From assembly GCF_020151015.1 (NCBI RefSeq), contig NZ_CP083746.1, positions 3,501,001 through 3,565,000 of the forward strand: 64,000 nucleotides of DNA. Direction: 5' to 3'. Each line of letters opens with the position of its first letter. Positions within the stretch are counted from its first letter, which is position 1. The position numbers and the translations under genes were made by a program. The notes beneath the pieces are model-generated. The model worked only from the letters and a program-made list of their open reading frames with translations, made no database searches and was not told where the DNA came from. Shown here piece after piece: positions 56,859-64,000 of this stretch. The stretch is from Pseudomonas sp. p1(2021b). Lineage in GTDB: Bacteria > Pseudomonadota > Gammaproteobacteria > Pseudomonadales > Pseudomonadaceae.

Positions 56859-56924
56859 ATAAAACAGGGAACCAGGGGCTTCGTCAAGAGTGGCAGTGTT
56901 CGTCGAGACAGCTTCGGTGTGTGT

Positions 56925-56954
56925 GATCGAGCGCCGCCCGCGCGGCGCTCGATC
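56925..56954. repeat. 13-bp-stem palindrome after the HlyD-like gene
   Basis: The same 13-bp stem as at 8406-8435 (GATCGAGCGCCGC and complement) with loop CCGC. It lies just 3' of the secretion operon, as the other copy lies 3' of fleQ. Confidence 0.85.
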
Positions 56955-56962
56955 TCAAAGGC

Positions 56963-58150
56963 TCAGTACAACCGCGCCTTGATCAACGGCCGCAACAGGT
57001 AGTTGAGCACGGTACGCTTACCGCTGAGGATGTCCACTTCGGCGACCATCCCCGGGATGATCGGCAACACCTCCGAGCCTCGGGTCAACTGGCTGCCATC
57101 GGTACGGATCAGCACCTGGTAGAACGATTCCTTGCCATGGGGCGTGTCCTCCTCGATGGTGTCGGCGCTGATCTGCTCCAGGGTGCCGCTGAGGTCGCCA
57201 TAGATGCTGTAGTCATAGGCGGTGATCTTCACCTTGGCTTCCATGCCCGGCACCAGGAAAGCCACGTCCCTCGGTTTGATCTTCGCCTCGACCAGTAGCC
57301 GGTCCTCCACCGGGATGATCTCCATGATCGGGTCACCCGGCTTGATCACACCGCCACGGGTGTTGATCAGCACCGTGTTCACCCTCCCCCGCACCGGCGA
57401 CAGGATCTGCGTGCGGCGCAACTGGTCATGCCGCTGCTGCACGATCGGCTCCACCTGGGCCAGCTGGGCCTTCTTGTCGGCGCGCTCGGTGTAGGCCTCC
57501 TGGAAGTAGGTGTTCTTGAGCTCGGTGAGCTTGCCCGTCAGGGTGGCGATGTCCTGGCTGAGCTTGAGCGCCTCCATCTGGCTGACCGCGCGTTTTTCCA
57601 CCAAGGGCCGCACCAGGTTCAGCTGCCGCTGGGCCAGGCCGATCTGCTGCTGCACGGCACGGGTGCCTTCGTGCAGCTTGGCCCGGCGCGAGGCGAACAG
57701 CTCCTGCTCCGAACGCGCCAGCGGGCTCTTGCTGTCGATGTCGCTGGGGAATTCGATGCGGTCCTTGCCCAGCACTTCGGCATCCAGCCGGGCGATCGCC
57801 GCACGCAGGACCTGGGACTGGTTGGCCGACTCCTGGTAGTTGGTCAGGAAGTGCGTTTCATCCAGCTGCACCACCGGCTGCCCCACTTCCACGAGGTCAC
57901 CCTCGTTGACCAGCAGGCGGTCGAGGATGCCCCCTTCGAGGCTCTGGATCTTCTGGATGCGGCTGAACGGCACCACGCGACCATCGCCCCGGGTCACCTC
58001 GTCCAGCTCAGCCCAGGCCGCCCAGGCGATGAACAGCACCAACGTGCCCAGCAACGTCCACAACAGCGGCCTGTAGGTCGGGTGGGTGGTGGCCAGCAAA
58101 GGGTCTTCCAGCTGCCTGCGCAACGGCAGGTTCTTCGTTTCAACGCCCAT
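56963..58150 (-). CDS. Type I secretion membrane fusion protein (HlyD family, LapC-like)
   Basis: A 395-residue periplasmic adaptor. One N-terminal membrane helix at about residues 30-50 (LLWTLLGTLVLFIAWAAWAE), a biotinyl-lipoyl half (SRIQKIQSLEGGILDRLLVN), a long helical hairpin (about 95-255) and the second lipoyl/beta-barrel part (TQILSPVRGRVNTVLINTRG). It links the ABC protein to the TolC-like channel. ATG 58150 has GAGGAG upstream and overlaps the ABC gene by 11 nt; a GTG six bases upstream is possible. Last gene of the operon. Confidence 0.93.
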   Translation of the reverse strand: MGVETKNLPLRRQLEDPLLATTHPTYRPLLWTLLGTLVLFIAWAAWAELDEVTRGDGRVVPFSRIQKIQSLEGGILDRLLVNEGDLVEVGQPVVQLDETHFLTNYQESANQSQVLRAAIARLDAEVLGKDRIEFPSDIDSKSPLARSEQELFASRRAKLHEGTRAVQQQIGLAQRQLNLVRPLVEKRAVSQMEALKLSQDIATLTGKLTELKNTYFQEAYTERADKKAQLAQVEPIVQQRHDQLRRTQILSPVRGRVNTVLINTRGGVIKPGDPIMEIIPVEDRLLVEAKIKPRDVAFLVPGMEAKVKITAYDYSIYGDLSGTLEQISADTIEEDTPHGKESFYQVLIRTDGSQLTRGSEVLPIIPGMVAEVDILSGKRTVLNYLLRPLIKARLY

Positions 58151-60311
58151 GGGCACGCTCCTCGACGACCGGTGAGACCTGGACCTGGTTACCCTGCACC
58201 ACCTGCTGCACGGCGCCGTCCATTACGACCTGCCCCTGGCGCAGCACCACGGCACGCTCCACCAGGGCCAGCATGCTTTTCTTGTGGGTAGTCAGGATCA
58301 GCGTGCGGCTGCCCAGCCAGCGCTGCAGGTAGTTGACCACCTGCAGTTCACTGGCCTGGTCGAAGGCCGCTGTGGGCTCGTCGAGCAGCACGATCGAAGG
58401 GTCCTGCAGCAGTACCCGGGCCAGCCCTACGGCCTGGCGCTGACCACCCGAAAGGCTGGCATTGCCCTGGATCGGCATGTCCAGCCCCAGGGCATGGCCG
58501 CGCACGAATGGGCCAAGCCCGACACCGTCCAGGGCCTCCAGCAGGTCCTCGTCAGGCAGGGCGGCATTGGCCAGGTTGAGGTTGTCGCGCAAGGTGCCGT
58601 GGAACAGCGCCACGTCCTGGGGCAGGTAGCCGATGCCGCGCTGGCGGTCGGCCGGGTCGATCTGCCCCAGGCTCACGTCGTCGAGCAGCAAGCGCCCCGA
58701 CTGCGGGCTGGTCAGGCCGCTGAGCAGGCGCAGCAGCGAAGACTTGCCCGCACCGTTGCCGCCCAGCAAGGCCACGCGCTCGCCGGCCTTGATGGTCAGT
58801 GCCTGGACATTCACCACCGGAGGGCTGTCGCCATGAGCCAGGCGCACGCCTTCGAGCTGGTAGTGCCCGGCCAGGCGTTCCTTGTGCACGAAGCGTTGCC
58901 CGCTGGGGCGCTCCTGGTCCGCCGACATCAGCTGGTCCAGGCCTTCCATGGCCACCTTGGTGTGCTGCCAACGGCCCAGAATGCCAGCCACCTGGGACAA
59001 CGGCGCAATCGCCCGGGAGGCCAGGATCGAGCACGCCACCAGGGCACCGACGGTCATCGCCCCGTCGTTGATCCGGTACACGCCGAACACCACCACGCCC
59101 ACGTAGCACAACTGCTGGATGATGCTCGAGGTGTAGCTCAAGACACTGACCAGGGCCTGGGTCCGCAGGGCCGTGGTCGACAATTCGCCGGTCAGGGTTT
59201 CCCACTGGTGCAGGCAGCGCCCTTCGGCGCGGGTGGCCTTGACGGTTTCCAGGTGCTCGAAAGCCTCCAGCAGCACACCGTTTTTCATTGCCCCCTCACG
59301 CAGGTTCTGCCGCGACAGCGAGCCGAGCACGCGTTGGGTCAACAGCCCCGGCAACACCATCAACACACAGGCCACCAGCGGCACCCAGACCACATGCCCA
59401 CCCACCAGGGCGATGATCAACAGGAAGATCGCCACGAAGGGAATGTCGCTGATCAACGCAGCGCTGGAGGAGGTGAAGAACTCACGCACCGATTCGAACT
59501 CCCGCACTTGCGTGCTGAACGCCCCCATCGAGGCCGGCTTGGCCGCCAGGCGCGTACTCAGCACACGGGAGAACAGCAGGGTCGACAGTTGCAGGTCCAG
59601 GCGCTTGCCCAGCACTGTCAGCAGGTGCCCGCGCAGGATCCGCAACACACCGTCCAGGACGATCGCCGCCATCACGCCACTGGCCAGGATCCACAAGGTG
59701 TCGAAGGCACCGTTGGGCACCACCCGGTCGTACACCTGCATGGCGAACAAGGCCGACGCGATGGCCAGCAGGTTGGCCGCGAAGGCGGCGAACGCCACCT
59801 CGGTGTAGGAGCGCCATAGACGCCGCAGCGGACCGAAGAACCAGTGTTCACCCGGCGCCTTGGCGTAGTCGCCGATGCGACCGTCGGGGCGAAACCGACA
59901 CTTGGCGAACACCACCGTACCGCTGTACAGCGCCTCAAGTTCGGCCAAGGCCATGCGCTCGGCACCGCCATTGCTCTGTGGCACCAGCACCCGCGCATGC
60001 TCACCGTCCAGCCCGACCAACAGCACGGTCTGGCCGTTGCCCAGCAGCAACAGCGCCGGGAGCAGGTAATCGTCGATCTGGCGCAAGGGCTGTTCGACCA
60101 CCTGGGCGACGATGTCGGCACGGCGCAGCGCCCGTACCACTTTGTTCAGTGGCAACTGCCCTTGTTCCAGGGCGATGCCGTCGACCAGTTCGGCATCACC
60201 GAGTGGACGACCGAGTTGCCGGCACAGCAGTAGCAATCCCTGACGCAACGGATCCTGGTGGTTGTCCACCGGCAACGTCACGACCTTCGCTTGGCTGGTA
60301 TCGATGTCCAT
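58140..60311 (-). CDS. Type I secretion ABC transporter (LapB-like)
   Basis: A 723-residue ABC exporter of the large-adhesin type. N-terminal peptidase-C39-like domain (about 15-140) without the catalytic Cys (DPLRQGLLLLCRQLGRPLGD at the start), so substrate recognition, not cleavage; a six-helix membrane domain (about 165-440); and an ATPase domain with Walker A LLGGNGAGKSSLL, signature LSGGQRQAVGL and Walker B SIVLLDEPTAAFD. It starts inside the last 116 nt of the TolC-like gene and overlaps the HlyD-like gene by 11 nt. Confidence 0.95.
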   Translation of the reverse strand: MDIDTSQAKVVTLPVDNHQDPLRQGLLLLCRQLGRPLGDAELVDGIALEQGQLPLNKVVRALRRADIVAQVVEQPLRQIDDYLLPALLLLGNGQTVLLVGLDGEHARVLVPQSNGGAERMALAELEALYSGTVVFAKCRFRPDGRIGDYAKAPGEHWFFGPLRRLWRSYTEVAFAAFAANLLAIASALFAMQVYDRVVPNGAFDTLWILASGVMAAIVLDGVLRILRGHLLTVLGKRLDLQLSTLLFSRVLSTRLAAKPASMGAFSTQVREFESVREFFTSSSAALISDIPFVAIFLLIIALVGGHVVWVPLVACVLMVLPGLLTQRVLGSLSRQNLREGAMKNGVLLEAFEHLETVKATRAEGRCLHQWETLTGELSTTALRTQALVSVLSYTSSIIQQLCYVGVVVFGVYRINDGAMTVGALVACSILASRAIAPLSQVAGILGRWQHTKVAMEGLDQLMSADQERPSGQRFVHKERLAGHYQLEGVRLAHGDSPPVVNVQALTIKAGERVALLGGNGAGKSSLLRLLSGLTSPQSGRLLLDDVSLGQIDPADRQRGIGYLPQDVALFHGTLRDNLNLANAALPDEDLLEALDGVGLGPFVRGHALGLDMPIQGNASLSGGQRQAVGLARVLLQDPSIVLLDEPTAAFDQASELQVVNYLQRWLGSRTLILTTHKKSMLALVERAVVLRQGQVVMDGAVQQVVQGNQVQVSPVVEERAHGR

Positions 60312-61575
60312 GATTCAAACGCCCCTCCACTAATGGGCCCAGCCAACCGACCTGGGCGGCGGCCCGATACTCGACTCGCTTTTGTTCGAAATGCAGGTTG
60401 ATCAACTGGCGTTCGGCCTCGAAGCGCTCGCGCTGCACGTTGAGCAGGTCGATCACGTCACGCCGACCGACCTCGAACTGCTCGCGGTACAACCCCGCGA
60501 CCTGCTCCGCTTCCGTCACCTGCTGGCTGAGCGACTGCTCGCGCCAGCGCAGGGTCTCGCCTGTGTCGAACAAGGTCTGCAACTGCCTGCGGATGTCGCG
60601 TTGCATGGCATCGGCGGTCCAGCGCGCCGACTCCAGGCGCTGTTGCGCCGCGGTCGGACGCTGGAAGTTGGAAAGCCCTTGGAAGGTGTCCATGCGAAAG
60701 CGCAGGGATACCACCGAGTCGTTTTCCAGATGCCCGCCCACCTCACGGCGCAAGGCCGATGCCTCCAGGTTCAGTTGTGGTAAAAGCGAGGCCTTGGCCT
60801 CACGCACTTGGGCCTCGGCCACATTGGCGTCCTCGACGGCCTTGCGCTGCAAGGGCGAGTCGCGGATGACCTGCTTCAGGTCGCTGGCAGCCAGGTACCG
60901 CTGCATGGACATCGGTTGCGGCTCCTCCAGGTCCGCCGGGGGTTGTCCGACCAGAAGGTCGTACTGGTTGCGGGCGTCCTGCAGGGTGCCCTTCTCCAGC
61001 GACAACTGCTCCTGGGCCCGGGCCAGCTCAAGGTTGGCACGGTCCAGTTCGCTGCGGTCGGCATAGCCGTCGCCGCCACGGTCCTGGGTCATCTGGCGGA
61101 CGCCATCCAGGCGCTGGATATGCTGGCGCACGGCCTCCACCCGTTGAGTGGCGGCCAATACGTCCAGGTAGGTCTCGATGATATCCAGGGCCGCATCGTC
61201 CTGGGCTACCCGCACCGCCTCCAACTGCTTGCGCTCGGTGGCGCTGGCACCGTCCACCTTGCTGTTCACGCGGCCCCAGTCGTAGAGCATCTGGGACACG
61301 GTGACGTCATACACGACCTCACCGAAATCGAATTCCTGTGGCCCGCCGGACATCGACAGGGCCGGGTAATAGCCTCCCTTGGCAATCTTCACCTCGGTGC
61401 CGGCGCGTTCGGCCTCGGCGATGGCCGAACGCACATCCGGGTGGATGGCCAGCCCCGACCGTACCGCCTGGTCGAGGGACATGGCCGACGTCAACACCGG
61501 CAGGCCGAGTGAAAGGAGCCAGACGGCCCCTTTCACGATCTGCCGCCCCTTGCGGGACTGCGCGGCACGTTTCAT
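60196..61575 (-). CDS. TolC-family outer membrane protein (LapE-like)
   Basis: A 459-residue outer-membrane channel of the type I system. Signal peptide at about 10-31 (KGAVWLLSLGLPVLTSAM); two repeated halves of coiled coil/beta strands; LDQAVRSGLAIHPDVRSAIA is the usual first motif, and FEVGRRDVIDLLNVQRERFE is the second-half motif. The start shares a base with the adhesin stop (TGATG). The last about 38 codons overlap the ABC gene in another frame and look non-conserved, so the natural end may be near GPLVEGRLN; the stop used here is the first in frame. Confidence 0.9.
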   Translation of the reverse strand: MKRAAQSRKGRQIVKGAVWLLSLGLPVLTSAMSLDQAVRSGLAIHPDVRSAIAEAERAGTEVKIAKGGYYPALSMSGGPQEFDFGEVVYDVTVSQMLYDWGRVNSKVDGASATERKQLEAVRVAQDDAALDIIETYLDVLAATQRVEAVRQHIQRLDGVRQMTQDRGGDGYADRSELDRANLELARAQEQLSLEKGTLQDARNQYDLLVGQPPADLEEPQPMSMQRYLAASDLKQVIRDSPLQRKAVEDANVAEAQVREAKASLLPQLNLEASALRREVGGHLENDSVVSLRFRMDTFQGLSNFQRPTAAQQRLESARWTADAMQRDIRRQLQTLFDTGETLRWREQSLSQQVTEAEQVAGLYREQFEVGRRDVIDLLNVQRERFEAERQLINLHFEQKRVEYRAAAQVGWLGPLVEGRLNHGHRYQPSEGRDVAGGQPPGSVASGIATAVPATRSSTR

Positions 61576-64000
61576 CAGACCACGACCTGAACGGTGTTTT
61601 CCTCGATCAACAGGGTGCTGCTACCGAACGTGTAGACGTCGTAGGTCACACCGTCGATCAACTGGGTGGTGCCGGTATCGACCGCCCCCGCCACGTTCAG
61701 GGTGTCGTTGCTTTCACCGGTGATCTGCAACGTGTTGTTGGCATCGGTGATGACATCGACCTCAGCGGCGGTCAGGGTCAACACACTACCGTCGTCGCCC
61801 TTGCCCAGGTCGATGCGCTCGATGTTGCTGAGCGTGCCGACGCTTGCGCCGTTGTAGTCCAGGTCGATGCCGTTGGCGAGCAACAGCGTGTCGAACCCGG
61901 CGCCACCGTCGATGCTGACGAAGTTGTTCGCCGTGATCTGGAGGGTGTCGTTGCCGTCACCGCCCTGGACTTGGTCACCGGTACCTACATTGAAGATCAG
62001 GTCATGACCCGCCCCGCCGTTGATGTGCTCGGAGCTGCCGTCGGCGCCGGACATCACGTCGCTACCGGCCGTACCGTTGACATCGATCTGGCCGATGTTC
62101 AGCGCCAGCCCCGAACCGTTCAAGGTGACGCCGTAGGAGGCACTGTCGTTGCCGTTGCTGTCGATGGCCACGACATTGAGCGACAGTTCCGACCCCAGGT
62201 TCAGCAGATCGGTGATGCTCAAGCCCCCCAGTTGCAGCAACACGTTCGGATCGAGCAGGTTCAGCACGAAGTGGCCGGACGAATCGGCCACCAGCGGCAG
62301 TGTCACATCGAACAATGGGCTGATCAGACGCACTTCGAGACCCGCGTTCGGCGCGGTGTCGCCGCTGAAGCCGAAGGTCGGCGGCAGCAGCCCCACGGCC
62401 AGGCCGAAGTTACCGACGGTCAACGGCTGGGTGATGCTCGTTCCCACGCCGATGGACGCCACCGGGCTCGGGTTGCCGGCCTGGTCTGTTCCTTGCGCCG
62501 AGACCTGGGCATTGAGCAACTGGTCCCATCTGAAGTCGACATCCAGGCCGGTGAGCAAGTCGAGCGAAGCGATACCCGAGTTGTCTGCCGTCAGGGTCAC
62601 GCTGGCATTAACGCCACCGACATCGACCTGTACCGTGACCTCGCTGTTCGGCTCGGTGGAAACGGTGAGCAGGTTGCCGACCAGCGACAGTACCGGTGCA
62701 GCAGGCGGTACGGTGTCGATGGTGAAGGCTACCGGCGTCGACGACGCCCCGTTGAGCTCGGCCGTGATGGTCGAGGCCCCTTCCGGGAACGGCCCCTGGC
62801 CGCCGGGTGGCGTCAGGGTCACGGTGACATTGCCCGCCAGGATGTCGCCTGCGGTAAGGGTATAGTCGATCGAGGCCTCGTAGCCGTTCTGCCCGGCGAA
62901 CGTGACGGTGACTACCTGCCCGGCCTGCATGCTCGGGCGCAGGGCCATGTCGACCTGGATACCGTCGCCGATTTCGGCGGCATTGATCCAGGTGTCGGCG
63001 GCCTCTGGCACGCTGAGGGTCGGCGGCGCCAGATCCGGTGCGTTGATCGTGGCTGGGCCGCTGACATTGCCCGCAGCGTCCACGGCAACGCCGGAGAGCA
63101 GCTCACCGGTGATCAGCGGTGGCGCGAACGGCAAGCTGAAGTCGCCATTGCCATCGACGTTCACGGTGATCGGATTGGCAGTATCGCCAGCGATCACGAT
63201 GCGCACCTGGCTGTTGGGCTCGGCGGTACCGGTCAACAACGCACCATCGGCGCTGATGCTCAACAGCGGCGCAGGTGGTGCCACCGCATCGACGGTCGTG
63301 CTGGCCGGGCCACTGGTGTTGCCGGCGGCGTCTTCGGCCACCACGTTGATCACGGTGCCGTCCGGCAGCGACGTGCCAGGCGTGAAACTCCAGTTGCCGC
63401 TGCCATCGGCGGTGGTTTCACCAATCGGGTTGCCATTGCCATCGGTGAGTATCACCGTTGCACCGATTTCGGCGGTGCCGCTGATGACGCTGCCATTGCT
63501 CGGGTTGACCACGGGTGTTGGCGGCGCCACCGCGTCGACGGTGGTGCTGACCGGACCGCTGGTATTGCCGGCCGGGTCCTGGGCCACCGCATTGACCACG
63601 GTGCCGTTGAGCAACGGCGTGGTCGGGGTGAACGTCCAGTTGCCGCTGCCGTCGGCAGTGGCCTCGCCAATCGGGTTGCCGTTGCCATCGGTGAGGACGA
63701 CAGTCGCACCCGCTTCAGCGGTACCCACGATAACGGTGCCATTGGTTGGCTCGATCGAGGGGGCCGACGGTGCCACGGCGTCAATCGTGGTGCTGGCCGG
63801 GCCACTGGTATTGCCAGCCGCATCCTGGGCCACCGCATTGACCACGGTGCCATTGGGCAGCGGCGTGCCTGGCGTGAAGCTCCAGTTGCCGGAACCATCG
63901 GCAGTTACCTGGGCGATTGGGTTGCCGTTGCCGTCGGTGAGGATCACCGTCGCCCCTGCTTCGGCGGTACCGCTGAGTTCCACGCCGTTGCTCGGCTCGA
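61575..64000 (-). CDS. Giant type I secreted adhesin, C-terminal part (LapF-like; 5' end outside window)
   Basis: About 808 codons of a large surface adhesin; the frame is open to the right edge. The upstream part shows three visible Ig-like repeats of 82 residues (each with GNPIxxxTADGSGNWxFTPG and DAAGNTSGPxSTT). A more diverged repeat block follows, then a non-repetitive domain, and then a short RTX-type region with GGAGHDLIF, GGDGNDTLQ and GGAGFDTLL calcium motifs. The hydrophobic C terminus (LLIEENTVQVVV) is the type I export signal. The repeat pattern and the downstream TolC-ABC-HlyD genes fit the P. putida LapF locus; LapF identity is inferred because the N terminus is absent. Confidence 0.88.
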   Translation of the reverse strand, partial: EPSNGVELSGTAEAGATVILTDGNGNPIAQVTADGSGNWSFTPGTPLPNGTVVNAVAQDAAGNTSGPASTTIDAVAPSAPSIEPTNGTVIVGTAEAGATVVLTDGNGNPIGEATADGSGNWTFTPTTPLLNGTVVNAVAQDPAGNTSGPVSTTVDAVAPPTPVVNPSNGSVISGTAEIGATVILTDGNGNPIGETTADGSGNWSFTPGTSLPDGTVINVVAEDAAGNTSGPASTTVDAVAPPAPLLSISADGALLTGTAEPNSQVRIVIAGDTANPITVNVDGNGDFSLPFAPPLITGELLSGVAVDAAGNVSGPATINAPDLAPPTLSVPEAADTWINAAEIGDGIQVDMALRPSMQAGQVVTVTFAGQNGYEASIDYTLTAGDILAGNVTVTLTPPGGQGPFPEGASTITAELNGASSTPVAFTIDTVPPAAPVLSLVGNLLTVSTEPNSEVTVQVDVGGVNASVTLTADNSGIASLDLLTGLDVDFRWDQLLNAQVSAQGTDQAGNPSPVASIGVGTSITQPLTVGNFGLAVGLLPPTFGFSGDTAPNAGLEVRLISPLFDVTLPLVADSSGHFVLNLLDPNVLLQLGGLSITDLLNLGSELSLNVVAIDSNGNDSASYGVTLNGSGLALNIGQIDVNGTAGSDVMSGADGSSEHINGGAGHDLIFNVGTGDQVQGGDGNDTLQITANNFVSIDGGAGFDTLLLANGIDLDYNGASVGTLSNIERIDLGKGDDGSVLTLTAAEVDVITDANNTLQITGESNDTLNVAGAVDTGTTQLIDGVTYDVYTFGSSTLLIEENTVQVVV

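Noticed and set aside
63470..64000. Regular repeats near the right edge as a CRISPR array
   Set aside because: The 246-nt period is a multiple of three, lies in an open frame and encodes Ig-like protein repeats.

Overview
The window looks like a chromosome segment of a fluorescent Pseudomonas of the P. putida group. The grounds are high GC, the flagellar order fliJ...fliE-fleR-fleS-fleQ-fliT-fliS-fliD-flaG-fliC followed by a ketoacyl synthase and flgL...flgB-cheR-cheV-flgA-flgM-flgN-ycgR, a bkd operon of P. putida type directly after it, and many P. putida-type REP palindromes ending in 'TGTAGGAGCGG' or 'TGGGAGCGGGC'. No rRNA, tRNA, IS element, prophage or CRISPR array was seen.

Layout. (1) 1-27893, all on the minus strand: flagellar genes. 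They cover export ATPase and stator (fliJ, fliI, fliH), switch and MS ring (fliG, fliF, fliE), two-component pair fleSR, master regulator fleQ, filament genes (fliT, fliS, fliD, flaG, fliC), a FabH-like synthase, and the rod, hook and ring genes flgL to flgB. Sigma-54 sites precede fliE, fleS, flgF and flgB, and a weaker one precedes fliD. A sigma-28 site precedes fliC. CGGCAA boxes occur only upstream of flgF and flgB. (2) 28256-32842, plus strand: an island inserted between flgB and cheR. It holds two decayed effector genes and four Tdi1-like (GAD-like/DUF1851) immunity genes, each unit preceded by the same leader; two immunity genes have ATA where the start codon should be. (3) 32870-37381: cheR and cheV (minus) diverge from flgA, flgM, flgN and ycgR (plus). 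The flgA sigma-54 and cheV sigma-28 promoters occupy the same bases. (4) 37489-46258: an MFS transporter, a glutamine-synthetase-like ligase, and bkdR divergent from bkdA1-bkdA2-bkdB-lpdV (branched-chain keto acid dehydrogenase). (5) 46389-47387: a PAS-GGDEF diguanylate cyclase. (6) 47590-56805, minus: a three-subunit periplasmic gluconate 2-dehydrogenase, then kguD, kguT, kguK, kguE for 2-ketogluconate uptake and conversion to 6-phosphogluconate, then the repressor gene ptxS. Two PtxS operators are visible. (7) 56963-64000, minus: a type I secretion operon of adhesin (3' end only), TolC-like, ABC and HlyD-like genes, in the arrangement of the P. putida lapF locus.

How the parts connect. Flagellar assembly is built as a sigma-54 tier (FleQ, FleSR) over a sigma-28 tier, with FlgM as anti-sigma factor. 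YcgR, FleQ, the GGDEF protein and the large adhesin tie motility to c-di-GMP and attachment. AAnAAnAA motifs of the Crc/Hfq type lie just upstream of the starts of bkdA1, the ligase gene, kguT and kguE, suggesting shared catabolite repression. The most unusual part is the effector/immunity island: both toxin genes are broken while all four immunity reading frames remain open, as expected of an orphan immunity bank.
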